Below the pieces are notes generated by a model. That model had not been told where the DNA came from, ran no database searches, and saw only the letters and a list, made by a program, of their open reading frames with translations. Of a stretch of 64,000 nt of DNA, positions 10,972-23,025 are shown piece after piece (position 1 is the first letter of the stretch; each line of letters starts with the position of its first letter). The translations under genes were made by a program, and so were the position numbers. Origin of the DNA: Ailurus styani (lineage: Eukaryota; Chordata; Mammalia; Carnivora; Ailuridae). The stretch spans positions 929,325 through 993,324 of the forward strand of contig LNAC01000031.1 of NCBI GenBank assembly GCA_002007465.1. The letters run 5' to 3'.

Positions 10972-11056
10972 TGATGCGGGCCTTGATCCCAGAACCCTGA
11001 GATCATGACCTGAGCCGAAGGCAGAGGCTTTAACCCTCTGAGCCACCCAGGTGCCC
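10972..11056 (-). mobile_element. SINEC head half, minus, no tail
   Basis: Begins abruptly at gatgcgggccttgatcccag and ends with gagccacccaggtgccc; the CT-rich middle and A-tail are absent. No obvious target duplication. This is either a deletion of an older copy or a tailless insertion. Confidence 0.85.
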
Positions 11057-11505
11057 AAGTACCACTGTTTCTAAGTTATGTCACTGTTGGCTTCTTGTTG
11101 AGTTTCAGGTGAGGGGTACACAGACATCTCCCTCCTTGTGAACGTCGAAACTCATAACAAAGTGGAAACTCTTCTTACAAATAAGTTTTCCAATAATTTT
11201 CTCTCACAGAATCTCTTCTTATACTTAGTATATGCTTAAAGCTAATGCATAAGTTAAAATAATGACTCAAGAGTCATCTAAATAATTCTAATTTATTTTC
11301 ATCACTAATCTGCATGTTGGCTTACTTCCCATCTTGCTTTGATATATTATATATAATCTCCACACCATATGAAACTTTGAATTTAACATCATGTCATACT
11401 ATCATGATAATTCCTATATTTGTGATGTTTAACCAATCATTTTAAGCCATAGAAAATCACTGTGTTGTTCTTGCTTGCACAATCGCACATCCATGCTTCT
11501 GCAAT
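11057..11505. other. No recognisable feature
   Basis: No repeat family or gene-like sequence recognised. Confidence 0.45.
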
Positions 11506-11521
11506 TCATGATACCTTTCTT

Positions 11522-11732
11522 TTTTTTTTTTTTAAAGATTTTTTTTATTTATTCATTTGACACAGAGAGAGAGATTACAAGTCGGCAGAGAGGCAGGCAG
11601 AGAGAGAGGAGAGAGAAGGAAGCAGGCTCCCCGCTGAGCAGAGAGCCCGACGTGGGCCTCGATCCCAGGACCCTGGGATCATTACCTGAGCCGAAGGCAG
11701 CGGCTTTAACCCACTGAGCCACCCAGGCGCCC
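11522..11732 (-). mobile_element. SINEC, minus, with 16-bp TSD
   Basis: tcatgatacctttctt at 11506-11521 and 11733-11748 flanks the element exactly. Young-type body. The open frame at 11475-11717 is a translation through it. Confidence 0.96.
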
Positions 11733-11748
11733 TCATGATACCTTTCTT

Positions 11749-14593
11749 ATGTGTCTTGTATTATATTACATTTTAAAGTAATATTATCTTATCATTAACT
11801 TAATTTTATTTTTAGAAATTTCAATCACTTACAATGTCCAATGTACATATGGACATTTTAGATCATTAAACTACTGGGAATTACTGATATTAGGTATATA
11901 AGCAAAGAACAGAAACTTATGATAGTCCAAAAAATGATTAAAATTTTACTTCATTAATTCCACTATTATTCATTCATATATATGACACATTATGCGTCTA
12001 AATTCTAAGCAGGAGGGCATAACTCTTTCCCAGGAAGTTTTTTTCCATGGTGCTATTGATGCCAGGCCACTTTGAAAGTATATGACTTAATCTGTTGCAA
12101 TGGAAAAAGATAGTTCTGTGACATTTTCATCATTTTGTGAATACTACTTAAGGTATACAAATCTGAATAGAATATAGTGAAGGGAACAAAAGTCCAAGGG
12201 GAATATTAAGTATTTTCCATCTTTACGTGAATATTACTCATTCTTGAAAAATTGTCATTTCTATGAGGCTGTGAATTTGATAATAAACTCGTCTTACTTG
12301 AGATAAGAACAAGTTTGGACATTGCCCTTGGATAAGCTCAATCGGCCTGTTTGTCATTGTTACTGGTGTGATTTTTTTTCATCTTTCAGACAAAATAGTT
12401 TCTATTTTCCTAAAATATATTTTATGGGTGAAGACAACTCTAGCAAACTATATCTATACTTTGCTGGAGAAGAATTCCCTAGTTTACAAAATGCATTATT
12501 TCCTTTTTGTCATGGAAATAAATGGAGATCCACCCAGAAGCAGGAAGTATAGATACTCCAAATAGGATTTTTCTGCAGAAGACAGCATTTATTAGTCTAG
12601 TTTGTTTAATGCAAAAGTTTGACTAAAATCTTGATGCATTTATGACATTTGGACATTCTGGCCATTTTGTGCATATTAAAAATAAACAATGTAAGCAATC
12701 AATTTGTTGGTGGGAGGTGTTCTTTTAAGCAATTGCAAATTTATTAAATATTGGCATATGGAAGATATGAATATTTAATAAGTGGTGAAAGTAAATTGGG
12801 GTATTTTTTAATGAATATGAAAATTACACTCACTTTAGATAAAGAAGAAAAATGAAGTAAAGCCTGAATGGAATGGTGTCTAGAGTCATGCTTTTAAAAA
12901 GATTAGAATATTACTGAATTATGAAACACATATGGCAATAGTCACTAATCTTAAAGTGTTATCAATCTGTAACCAAGTGAGTCACTGAAGAAATGTAAAT
13001 TCTATACTTTTAAAAGGATCATCTAACTTATATATGCTTTAGCAAGCTGATGCACTTAAACTTTTAAGAAATTAAAATATAAAAGTACAGTTATTTGTAA
13101 GTGATTAGATTTGGCAACTTTTGGATTCTTATGGAATATGAATGATTTTAAATAATGATTTTGTTTATGATATATAAAACCTCTTTTTTTTTGCTAGTTT
13201 CAACTTTGTTCTAAAAGTAAAATTATAAATGATGAGCTTTTCTCCCTGGTAATAGCTTCAATTTATTAATTACTGATTTTTCCCCTACTATTAGGTGCCA
13301 AATACATTTTAGGCAGTAGTTAATGAGTCAATAGTTTAGCTGTTCTACATATGGAAAATATAAAAGTAAGTAATTTTCATTAATGAAGAAGAATCATTTA
13401 ATCACTGAGTTGTCAGTCAAAGTTACTGTTAGGTCAAGGGACATAATGCGTGTAGTACTATGGATACAAAGACAGGGGAATGCAAACACTTCTTTGGGTA
13501 TGCTTTCTTTCTTGAAGACTTTACACCCTTCCTAATTTTTTATGATTGTATACTTCCTTTCCCTTATATCAAATTGTCTCATGTTTATAAGAGACTTACA
13601 ATGAATAGCAAGTATGGCTGCCTTATTATTTTGAAGGAAATATGAGATTTGTGCAAAGAAATTCATGAAATCAAAGACAATAGTCTGATATTCAGAGTTA
13701 TCAATTTCAGCGATTTCACATGCAGCTGTAGTCAAGGAGATGAATCTCTTTATAACTGCACAAGGTAACTCATTCCTCTTTCAACTTTGTGGGGAATTTC
13801 AGAGCCGAGCTCTAAAATCCAACCTCGCATATAATGATCCTATACACATTGTTAGCACTTAGTCTCAAGACTCCTTCAAGTTCTAGTAAATTGTCCTTCA
13901 GGTAAAAGATGAATTCTGCTTCTTCATGCATGTAGGCATTATAATTATCTTTTTCATATGTTTTAGTTTTATAAATACTTTCAGTTGTTCCCAATAGCCA
14001 CATATCTCTAGATGCCCAGTTAAATTGCTAAAGGGATTTACATACAGAAGCTCTTGGTAGAACTATGCTGTAAAACTTACTTTGATTTATGTTTCGGTCT
14101 AGAATAAATTATTTCCTTTTCAATACACAGGCAGCTTCAGGGCATAAAAGTATTGGACGAAGAGTGGAGGGGAACATTTTCCCTATATTTTCCTTACTTG
14201 CGACAGTCAAGATTAATTCTTTTTGTTTGTTTGTTTCTTGGCTCTAGAATGTTAAATAACAGCTGAATAAAATTTAATTTTATATTTAGCTTTCAAGTGA
14301 ATTTTAAACTTCTCTTGATATCTGTAAAGTAGAAAACAATCAACATACAAAAGAGGTGAATTAATTATCTAGAATCTTCACAGGTATAACCTGCTTCAAG
14401 TTACATCATAGTGCAATTCATGGAGGTCTAATTTATCGGATGTTCTGGGGAGAAGTTTTGAAGGGATGCAAGCCGCCTCCATCAAGATCAACCTTGATGA
14501 ACCTAGGTAAATGAGATAAAATCATGTAAGAGATAATTTACACACAAAAAAATTAGAAGCCTTATGGAGAAGTGGAAGTTCTTACAAACTAAG

Positions 14594-14596
<3 letters not shown>
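11749..14596. other. 2.8-kb stretch without recognisable repeats or genes
   Basis: No SINEC, L1 3' UTR, L2 or MIR segment could be found. Several short open frames (12322-12565, 13460-13735, 13812-14003) show no family features, no start context and no splice structure I would defend. It is the longest stretch in the left half without a visible insertion. Confidence 0.5.
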
Positions 14597-14650
<54 letters not shown>

Positions 14651-14652
14651 TA
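14597..14652 (+). repeat. (TG)n microsatellite with a CG-containing interruption
   Basis: About 56 bases of alternating purine-pyrimidine: TG repeats, then gcgcgcg, then TG again. Alternating GC and GT tracts are favourable to Z-DNA; such tracts are commonly length-polymorphic. Confidence 0.97.
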
Positions 14653-15689
14653 GTGGGGGAGAGTGTTCACGGCTGCCACCTTGGGTGAAACACATCTGGG
14701 ACAGCAGTCACAGTATTCCGTGAAGAGAAAGCTCAAAGATTGGTTCTGCCCCTTCCCCTATACCATCATTGTATAATAATTCCCTCTTTTTGCAGAAAAT
14801 GGAAATAGCTAATGAAACCTTCCATGTGGAAATAGCTATTCAGGCCTTCCATATATGAAATATAAGTCAAAGCATAGTTCTACCATGAGCTATCAGGCAG
14901 GGTTAGCCCTGCTGGGGCAAACAGTTTTGAAAGCATTTGAAAGTGACTGATCAGACTGACTTGAGTTCTGGTTCTACAGATATATTGTCTTTCCTTTACA
15001 TTCAGAGATACTGGTTTACAGCCTAAGGTGACTGTTCCCTTCTAATTCTTCATAATTCTAAAAATTTAATAATTAATACTTGAACGGAGATATTGTCTGT
15101 TGAAATAAAAGTAAAGGGTTGTGACCCTCACTGGCTCTGGATCATCGTCCCTGATTGCCTTCCCTCTACAACTGGAAGGATAAGATTCGTGCATGGCATT
15201 ATTACTTCTTCAGTATGTTCCGTATGTTAGAGGAGCTGATGTGGTGGTGTGCTACAACCAGCTTGTTCCTACCCCTGATAGCCAACTGTGAACCTCTCTT
15301 TCTGACTCTGATCAGTGATGACATTTGGTAGCTTGATATCAGCCATGGTGGGAGTATTCAACTACAGAAAAATACAAACAACTCAAATCACACTTTTTTT
15401 TTTTGAGATTGCTGGCTTACCAGAATTCTGCCTCTAATAGTGAACTTCAAAGTAAAAATAATAGTAAACCGAAGAATGCAAATTTAATAAAACAGAAACA
15501 GCAATCTGAACTCATACCAATAAAATAGAATTAATGTACAATTTTTAATGAATGTAATAAATATATTTAAAGAAATATAAAGAAATATAAAGAAAAGGAA
15601 AGTCTGAGAATAAGTTGTATATAAAAAGACAAGGCTTTCCAGAGATAAACAGATAGCCTTAAAAATATAAGATATGTGTCTTCTGGAGG
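14653..15689. other. No confident feature
   Basis: A short tandem aaagaaatat (three copies near 15568-15597) lies in the right part. No gene-like frame. Confidence 0.4.
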
Positions 15690-15867
15690 CAGAGAGACAA
15701 TGGATTAACATTTTAAAATATGGATGGAAACTATAAAAACAATTTGAAACATCCTGAACCTAAAATTTTTTATCTAGCCAAACTATTATTAAAATTCCAG
15801 AGCAGTGTAAGAATATTCTCAGGCTTTAGAATGTTTGTCATAGAAATATATATAGAAAATACTCTTA

Positions 15868-16088
15868 AGGGCGCCTGGGTGGCTCAGTGGGTTAAAGCCT
15901 CTACCTTCAGCTCAGGTCATGATCTCAGGGTCCTGGGATCGAGGCCCTCATCGGGCTCCCTGCTCGGCAAGGAGCCTGCTTCCTCCTTTCTCTCTCTGCC
16001 TGCCTCTCAGCCTACTTGTGATCTCTTTCTCTGTGAAATAAATAAATAAAATATTTTTAAAAATTAAAAAAATATATTAAAAAAAAAA
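15868..16088 (+). mobile_element. SINEC inside the L1 relic
   Basis: Young-type body with a tail expanded to about 70 bases of AAATAAAT, TTTTTAAAAATT and A-runs. gaaaatactctta (15855-15867) and gaatttactctta (16089-16101) are the target copies with two mismatches. Confidence 0.93.
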
Positions 16089-16687
16089 GAATTTACTCTT
16101 AGAGGAGATATTCAAATAAGAGAAATCCAAGAAGGGGATAGCAGAAATTAAGAAAGTAAAGATAATCATACATGTTTCGTATACTTAGTAAAAGTAATCA
16201 TTGTGTTTTGTTGATTAAAAAAATAGATCTAGTAAAAAAGAAGTGAAAGAGAAGTCTCTAAGGATTCATTGTCAACATTTCCACAAGAAAAGAAAGAAAA
16301 AGGAGGTGTAGTGATTGGAAAGGTAGAAACCATTTTTTAATTATTTTTAAGTCATATAATCACCTATATGAAAAAAACAGTAAAATTAATAGAAGAAACT
16401 ACTTGAAATAATCATGTAATTCAAGAATATTGACAAATACATGATCAAATAACAATAATATTTTTGAATATCAGTCAAACCTAAAAAATAGGCCATTTTA
16501 TATACAGTTTTTAATAAGAACAAATGATTTAAAATGTAATTGAAATCTGTATGTTAACAATACATAAAACTTCCATAGAGAGCAGTTAGAAATGAATAAA
16601 TAATACATATAATCCATATTACAATCTGGATTGTTGGAGAGATATGATCTTGAAAGGAATAACAGGTGGATTAAAAATCAGCTAGGA

Positions 16688-16871
16688 GGGTGCCTGGGTG
16701 GCTCAGTTGGTTAAGCAACTCCCTTTGGCTCAGGTCATGATCCTGGAGTCCCAGGATCAAGTCCCACATCGGGCTCCCAGCTCCATGGGGAGTCCGCTTC
16801 TCCCTCTGACCTTCTCCCCTCTCATGCTCTCTTTCACTCTCTCTCTCTCAAATAAATAAATAAAATCTTAA
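16688..16871 (+). mobile_element. SINEC, older subfamily, with TSD
   Basis: The body has ttggttaagcaactcccttt and gatcctggagtcccaggatc, an older type than most copies here. aaaaatcagctagga is repeated exactly at 16673-16687 and 16872-16886. Confidence 0.94.
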
Positions 16872-17306
16872 AAAAATCAGCTAGGATATTAGTAGAATTG
16901 AATAATACTATCAACTAACTAGGAAATTGACTCTGGTAGAACATTCTATCCAAAAATAATAGAACACACATTATTTTCAGGTGCACATGGGATATATTAC
17001 CAAGAAAAGATGTATTCTGGAAATCGAAAGAAGTTTCAATAAATTAAAAATAATGCAAGTCACATAAAGTATATCCTATGATCATAATAGAATTGTATTA
17101 GAAATCAATAGAAGTAAAATCCCAAAAGGGAAATTAGAATGCATATTAATCCAAATAAAAATGGAAACACAACTTAGCAGAATGTGTGGGATGCTGCTAA
17201 GACAGTACTTAACAGAAGTTTTATAGCACTGAATGCATATATTTCAAGACAACACAATATGAAATTACTGACCTCAATTTCCACCTTAAGACTTTGAAAA
17301 AAGAAT

Positions 17307-17496
17307 GGGGAGCCTGGGTGGTGCAGTTGGTTAACCAGCAGACTCTTTTTTCTGCTCAGGTCATGATCTTAGGGTCCTGTGATTGAGACTTATATGAGGC
17401 TTTATACTCACGGGCTGTCTGCTTCAGACTCTCCCTCTCCCTCTGCCCCCCACCCCCCTGCTCATGTTGTCTCTCTCAAATAAATAAATAAGTCTT
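17307..17496 (+). mobile_element. SINEC, older subfamily
   Basis: Diverged body (ttggttaaccagcagactct; C-rich ccccccacccccc). A short aaagaat duplication at 17300-17306 and 17497-17503 is consistent with its ends. The minus-strand open frame at 17424-17606 crosses it and is not a gene. Confidence 0.88.
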
Positions 17497-18577
17497 AAAG
17501 AATAATTTGGAAAAGAAGAGCAAATGAAATCCAAATTAAGGAAAACAAGTAAGTTCAAAGTTTGGAAATCAACAAAATAGAAATCAGGAACAAGAGAGAA
17601 ATCCAATGAAATAAAAAAGTCAGTTGTTTGAAAAGATCACTAAAATTGATAAACTTCAATCCAGACATGCTATTTCTCCAAAATAATGACAATACACTTT
17701 CTAGCATAGTTGAAATGAACCTATCCTTTGAAAGAAACAAACCACCAAGACTTCCACAAGAAGACACAAATACCTGAGTAACCTATTTTACAATGGAATT
17801 GAAATTTTAGTTAAAAGCCCTTTCCCTGAGAAAATTCAGGACCATGTCTTCACTTAAGCATTATACCAATATTTAAGGACAAAACAATAATAAAACACCT
17901 ATACCAAAATATTAAAGAAAGGAGCACTAAAGCTTAGTATCCCTTATAAACATAGATGCAACTATTAGTTTAAAAATTTAATAAAATCCTACAGTATAAA
18001 CAGAGGACAATACATCATGGTTTATTGACCTCTATCCCAGAAATGCAAGGTTTGTTAATATTAAAAAATCAAGTAATATAATTCACCATATTTATGAACT
18101 TAAAAAAATAATCTTATGATCATATAAATTACAAATGCAGAAAAAAAACATTGGTAAAATCTAACACCCATTCCCTATAAAGTCTTAGTAAACTAGAAAG
18201 TAATGAGAATTTCCTCAAACTGGTAAAAGGCAACTGAAAGCTTTCTGCCTAAGATCAGGAGCAATGAAAGAATGGGAATACTCACCTCTTCTATGCACCA
18301 CAGCAGTGGAGACTCTAGGCATTGTAATAAGTGGAGGGAAAAAAAAAGAAAAAGAAAAAGAAAGCACAGCCAGATAGGAAAGAGAAAAATTGGGAAAGGA
18401 AATGCAGAAAAATGTAGGTGTATTGGATATTTTTACTACCATGATTGTGGTGATCATTTTACATGTGAAAACCTATTAAGATATACGATTTAAATATTGT
18501 TTCTTGTATGTCAATTACATATCAATAAAACTGCTAAATTGAGCAATCAATTTATGTCAATTAGACTGACAAGAAGA

Positions 18578-18621
18578 GCGGGTGCCTGGGTGGCTCAGTG
18601 GGTTAAGCCTCTGCCTTCAGC
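18578..18621 (+). mobile_element. Tailless SINEC head (44 bp) with 17-bp TSD
   Basis: The segment contains gggtgcctgggtggctcagt and stops at ctgccttcagc, keeping only the tRNA-like head. ttagactgacaagaaga (18561-18577) and ttagactgacaaggaga (18622-18638) flank it with one mismatch. There is no CT-rich middle and no A-tail. An intact duplication around a 3'-truncated SINE indicates that it was inserted in this form, as described for 'tailless' retropseudogenes in mammals, rather than deleted later. Confidence 0.9.
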
Positions 18622-18638
18622 TTAGACTGACAAGGAGA

Positions 18639-19675
18639 AAACGGAGTAGTATGAAGTTCTGCCTCAGAACTAAGACAAGGCAACTCTCATGCACTGCTTT
18701 TTGATGAAGCAAAAGCTGGTAGTTTTTCCATTACGTAAAAGGCACAAACTCTCTGAAACCCAGCAACTTTTCTGCTAGACATATATCTCAAGTAAATGCT
18801 CACATAAATTATAGAAAGGTATAAAATATTACAGGAGGACATGAACAAAAAATGTAGCACATGGTTGAACACCACTTGGCAGCTGGAAGCAGCAGACTTA
18901 ATGAGTATATTAACATAGACTGGCCTGAAACAAATAAAGAAAACCCAAAACAACAGACCGGATGGACGTAGAAACACAGTATGGAATGAAAGAAACAAAC
19001 CAAAAGAGTATTGCAAATTATTATACAGGACCATTTGTGTTAGTAAAAATTTTATCAGACTGAAAAAAGGACATATATTGTAGCCTGACACATACTAACA
19101 GAAGGATAAACATCAGACACGTTTGCATGATTGCCTTTTTGGGGTCATTAGAAGTCAGGGGACAGTAAGATGAAGAGAAAAATGCCTGAATGAATAAATA
19201 AATGAAACTGAAAAGACAAAAAAGTACAGATCTTAAACAAATTAATGATTATAATATTCCATGAACTATATAACTCACCTAATCCTTTATGTATACATTA
19301 AAAATAATAATTAAAACAAAACAGAATATTGATTGTTTGCACATGTTTCAGCAACTGCAAGGTATTACAAATCTGGTCATAGCCATTAAAAATTAACTAA
19401 TGATAGACTGGCTTTGTTTCACTTGTTCTATTTGATGTCATTTTCTAGTTGTTTGGAAACCCCATATTTGGCAGGGCAGGTGAGTTCACAGCTTGGTGCA
19501 GTAAGCAGAGTAATCAGTCCCTAAAGGGACTTAGTAGAAGAATAGCTCATTTGGCCCTCCCTTAGGGAAACATGCTGGGACCCAACAAGGCATTGTAAAG
19601 ATACTATTAATGAGATTAACATTCCATGATGAAATTCTCAAAGTATTCCTATGCCCAATGCAATACACATTTCCT
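18639..19675. other. No confident feature
   Basis: Some phrases near 18.7-19.0 kb faintly resemble old L1 3' sequence, but I cannot place them. The minus-strand frame at 18687-19091 (134 residues) is Ser/Phe-rich with no domain and is probably fortuitous. Confidence 0.35.
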
Positions 19676-21290
19676 TTTTTTTTTCTTTTCAAATTTTTAT
19701 TTAAATTCTATTTAGTTATCATACAGTGCAACATTGGTTTCAGGGATAGAATTAAGTGATTCATCACTTACATAAAACACACAGTGCTCATCATAACAAA
19801 TGCCCTCATCATACTCATCACCTGTCTAGACCATCCCACCCCACCTCCCTCCATGAACCCTCGGTTTTTTCTCTACCTTTAGGAGTCTTTTATGCTGTGT
19901 TTCCCTCTCTTCTCTCCGCAATATGTTCATTTGTTTTGTTTCATAAACTCCATATATGAGTGAAATCGTATGGTATTTGTTTTTCTCTGTTTTTATAACA
20001 TTTATAACACATTTTTTTTTCAGAGAGAGAAAATTTTAATTTATCCATTCATCCATCAGTGGATGTTTGGGCTCTTTCCATAGGTTGGCTATTGTTGATA
20101 ATGCTGCTATAAACATCAGGGTGCATGTACCCCTTCAAATCTGTACTTTTGTATCCTTTGGGTAAATACCTAGTAGTGCAGTTACTGGATCATAGGGTAG
20201 CTCTATTTCTAACTTTTTTGAGAAACCTCCGAACTGTTCTCCAGAGTAGCTGCACCAGTTTGCATTCCTACTCACCAACAGTGCAGGAGGGTTCTTTCTC
20301 CCAATCCTCACCCAGACCTGTTGTTTCCTGTGTTGTTAATTTCAGCCATTCTGACAGGTGTGAGGTGGTATCTCATAGTGGTTTGATTTTTATTTCCCTT
20401 TTGATGGTGATGTTGAGCATCTTATCATGTGTCTGTTAGCCATCTTGATGTCTTTGGACATCTGCCCATTTCTTAACTGGATTACTTGAGTTTTGGGTGT
20501 TGAGTTTGATAAATTCTTTACAGATTTTGGATACTAACCCTTTATCAGATATGTCATGTGCAAATATCTTCTCCCATTCCATAGGCTGCCTTTTAGTCTT
20601 GTTGATTGTTTCCTTCAACTGTAAAGCAATTTTTTATCTTGATGAAGTCCCAATGGTTGATTTTTGCTTTTGTTTCCCTTGCCTCGGAAGATATATCTAA
20701 TAAGAAGTTGCTCTGGCTGTGGTAAAAAATGTTGCCGCCTGCATTCTCCTCTAGGATTTTGATATTTTCCTGTCTCATGTTTAGGTCTTTCATCCATTTT
20801 GAATTTATTTCAGTGTATGGTATAAGAAAGTGGTTTAGAAAGTTCAACAACAACATCATTTGTTGAAGAGACTCTTTTTTTCCATTGGGTAGTCTTTCCT
20901 GCTTTGTCAAGATTGACCACACAGTTGTGGGTTCATTTCTGGGCTTTCTATTCTGTTCCATTGACCTATATGTCTGTTTCTGTGCTGGTATCACACTGTC
21001 TTGATGACTACAACTTTGTAGTATAGCTTGAAGTCCAGAATTGTGATGCCACTAGCTTTGCTTTTCTTTTTCAAGATTGCTTTGGCTATTTGGGGTTTTT
21101 GTGGTTCCATAGACATTTTAGGATTGTTTGTTCTAGCTCTGTAAAAAATGCTGCTGATATTTTGATCAGGATTGCATTGTATGTGTAGATCACTTTGGGT
21201 AGTGTAGACGTTTTAACAATATTTGTTCTTCTAATCCATGAGTGTGGGCTGTTTTCATTTCTTTGTGTCCTCTTCAATTCCCTTCAACAG
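19676..21290 (-). mobile_element. L1, 3' segment of a 5'-inverted copy
   Basis: T-rich start (poly-A of the minus strand), then the antisense 3' UTR (catacagtgcaacattggtt, gtgctcatcataacaaatgc) and the antisense ORF2 C-terminal half. It ends near 21290 in the antisense of the ORF2 segment that reads ggaattgaagaggacac in sense. An internal loss with unrelated sequence occurs around 19980-20045. Minus-strand frames (e.g. 20593-20994) are ORF2 pieces broken by stops. Confidence 0.9.
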
Positions 21291-22012
21291 TACTAGCAGA
21301 CTGAATCCAATAGTACTTTAAGAGAATTATTCACCATGATCAAATGGGAGTTATTCCTTGGCTGCAAGCATGTTCAATATTCACAAATTGATCAATTGAT
21401 ATACCCCACTAATAAAAGAAAGGATGAGAACTGAATGATCCTCTCAATAATGCAGAAAAAAAGCATTTGAAAAAATTCAGCATTTTATCCTTGATAAAAA
21501 CCCTCAAAAAAGTAGGGATAGATGGAACATACCTCGACATCACAAAGGCCATATATAAAAGACCCACAGATAATTTCATCCTCAATGGGGAAAAACTGAG
21601 AGCTTTTCCCCTACAGTCAGGAACAGGTCAGGGATGTCCACTCTCACCATTACTATTTACCATAGTATTGGAAGTCATTGGAAGTCTTAGTCTCAGCAAT
21701 CAGACAACAAAAAGAAATAAAAGACATCCAAATTGGCAAGGAAGGAGTCAAACTTTCACTATTTGCAGACAATAGGATACTGTATTTAGAAAACCTAAGA
21801 GACTCCACCAAAGAACTGCTAGAACTAATACGTGAATTCATTGAAGTCGTAGTATATAAATCAATATACAGAAATCTGTTGCATTTCTACGCACCAATAA
21901 TGAAGCAGCAGAAAAAGAAATAAAGGAATTGATTACATTTACAATTGCACCCAAAACCCTAAGATGCCTAGGAATAAAGCTAACCAAAGAGGTAAAAAGA
22001 CCTATACCCTGA
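21291..22012 (+). mobile_element. L1, inverted 5' segment (ORF2 reverse-transcriptase region)
   Basis: Sense ORF2 sequence. The frame at 21467-21775 contains the L1 RT motif [11 protein letters not shown], and the next frame (from 21678) contains [10 protein letters not shown] where active L1 has FADD, so the second catalytic Asp codon is changed. The segment ends near gaaaactata, which in an intact L1 lies only tens of bases upstream of where the antisense segment stops. The two halves are therefore contiguous parts of one element joined head to head, the mark of twin priming. Confidence 0.88.
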
Positions 22013-22782
22013 AAACTATAACACCCATATCTTTTGCGAGAGAGGAAACCTTGGTGTGAATAAATGCTCCAAACAGAAATTGTCCCTAGAAAAGAGGTAC
22101 AAATCAGGGAAGCTGGGGGAATCCAGAACAAATGGTCTTTCTGCAATTCCCTACTGTTGACTTACAGGACAATGGGGAAAATTAGAGCCAGGTAAGACTT
22201 CTAATTCAGTTGAGTTGTGCCAAGCTCACACAAAGGCCTAAGGAAATAGAAAGGGTAAGAGGATTTTTGTCTTTTTTCCATTGGCTTGTTGAACTTGAGT
22301 TATATGAAAACTCTGACAATTGGGTGTTGATTCTTGTGTTATTGTGTCACAGCTGCCATTGAATATTCTCAGCTAAATCCCCAGGGACGTAACTGAGTTG
22401 TACAGGAACAATGACGATCATCAGCACTGGGCATTCAGAACCTCTGCAAGTGTTCTTTTACCTCCTTCACTACCTCCACAGCCTCCTTGATCAGGAAGGA
22501 TAAGGACCCAGCTCCTTCACAAAAGGCTCTCACCTTTAGGGATTTTGGAAAAAGTAAAATCTTGCATATTGTCAGGCATTAGCTGTCTACAAAAACAAAG
22601 AATATGGAATAGTTGCCAGAGGCTTTAGAAATAGTAGGACAATGATAGTGGAGGAGGATGATAGTGGAATGAAGGAGGAAGAAAGCTGTCTTTGCTCAGT
22701 TTCCCTGAAAAAGTGGCTAAAATATAATGTAGGAATATGGGAAAATTATTAATAGGGATATAATCCAGAGTGCTGGGAATGC
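22013..22782. other. No recognisable feature
   Basis: Moderate GC, no family recognised. Confidence 0.4.
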
Positions 22783-22797
22783 CTCATTCAAGTTTTT

Positions 22798-23010
22798 TGG
22801 TTTTTTGTTTGTTTTTGTTTTTTTAAAGATTTTATTTATTTATTTGACCCAAAGAGAGAGATCACAAGTAGGTAGAGAGGCAGGCAGAGAGAGAAGAGGA
22901 AGCAGGCTCCCCACTGAGCAGGGAGCCTGATGCGGGCCTCGATCCCAGGACCCTGAGAGCATGACCTGAGCTGAAGGCAGAGGCTAACCCACTGAGCCAC
23001 CCAGGTGTCC
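22798..23010 (-). mobile_element. SINEC, minus, with TSD
   Basis: ctcattcaagttttt (22783-22797) and ctcattcaaattttt (23011-23025) flank the copy with one mismatch. The tail complement is ggttttttgtttgtttttg before the T-run, so the A-tail has acquired G/C interruptions. Confidence 0.94.
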
Positions 23011-23025
23011 CTCATTCAAATTTTT

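Larger units (their letters stand above)
15690..18535 (+). mobile_element. Old L1 relic: ORF2 through 3' UTR, sense, split by three SINEs
   Basis: Successive segments match mammalian L1 in order: gagagacaatggattaacat and ttttttatctagccaaacta (15.7 kb), the endonuclease/RT approach (aatagaacacacattatttt, 16.96 kb), gcagaatgtgtgggatgctg (17.18 kb), tttgaaaagatcactaaaat (17.63 kb), and the RT core near 18.0 kb (ctctatcccagaaatgcaag). It ends with tgtatgtcaattacatatc and aataaaactgct (18.51 kb). Internal deletions and stops make it non-coding. Divergence implies insertion well before the SINEs at 15868, 16688 and 17307. Confidence 0.8.

Noticed and set aside
18687..19091. 134-residue Phe/Ser-rich minus-strand frame as a membrane protein
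   Set aside because: The composition follows the A/T-rich strand bias. No consistent membrane-segment pattern, homology or gene context.
21467..21923. Reverse-transcriptase-like frames suggesting a functional RT gene
   Set aside because: They are pieces of an inverted, truncated L1 ORF2; the RT box is altered and frames are broken.
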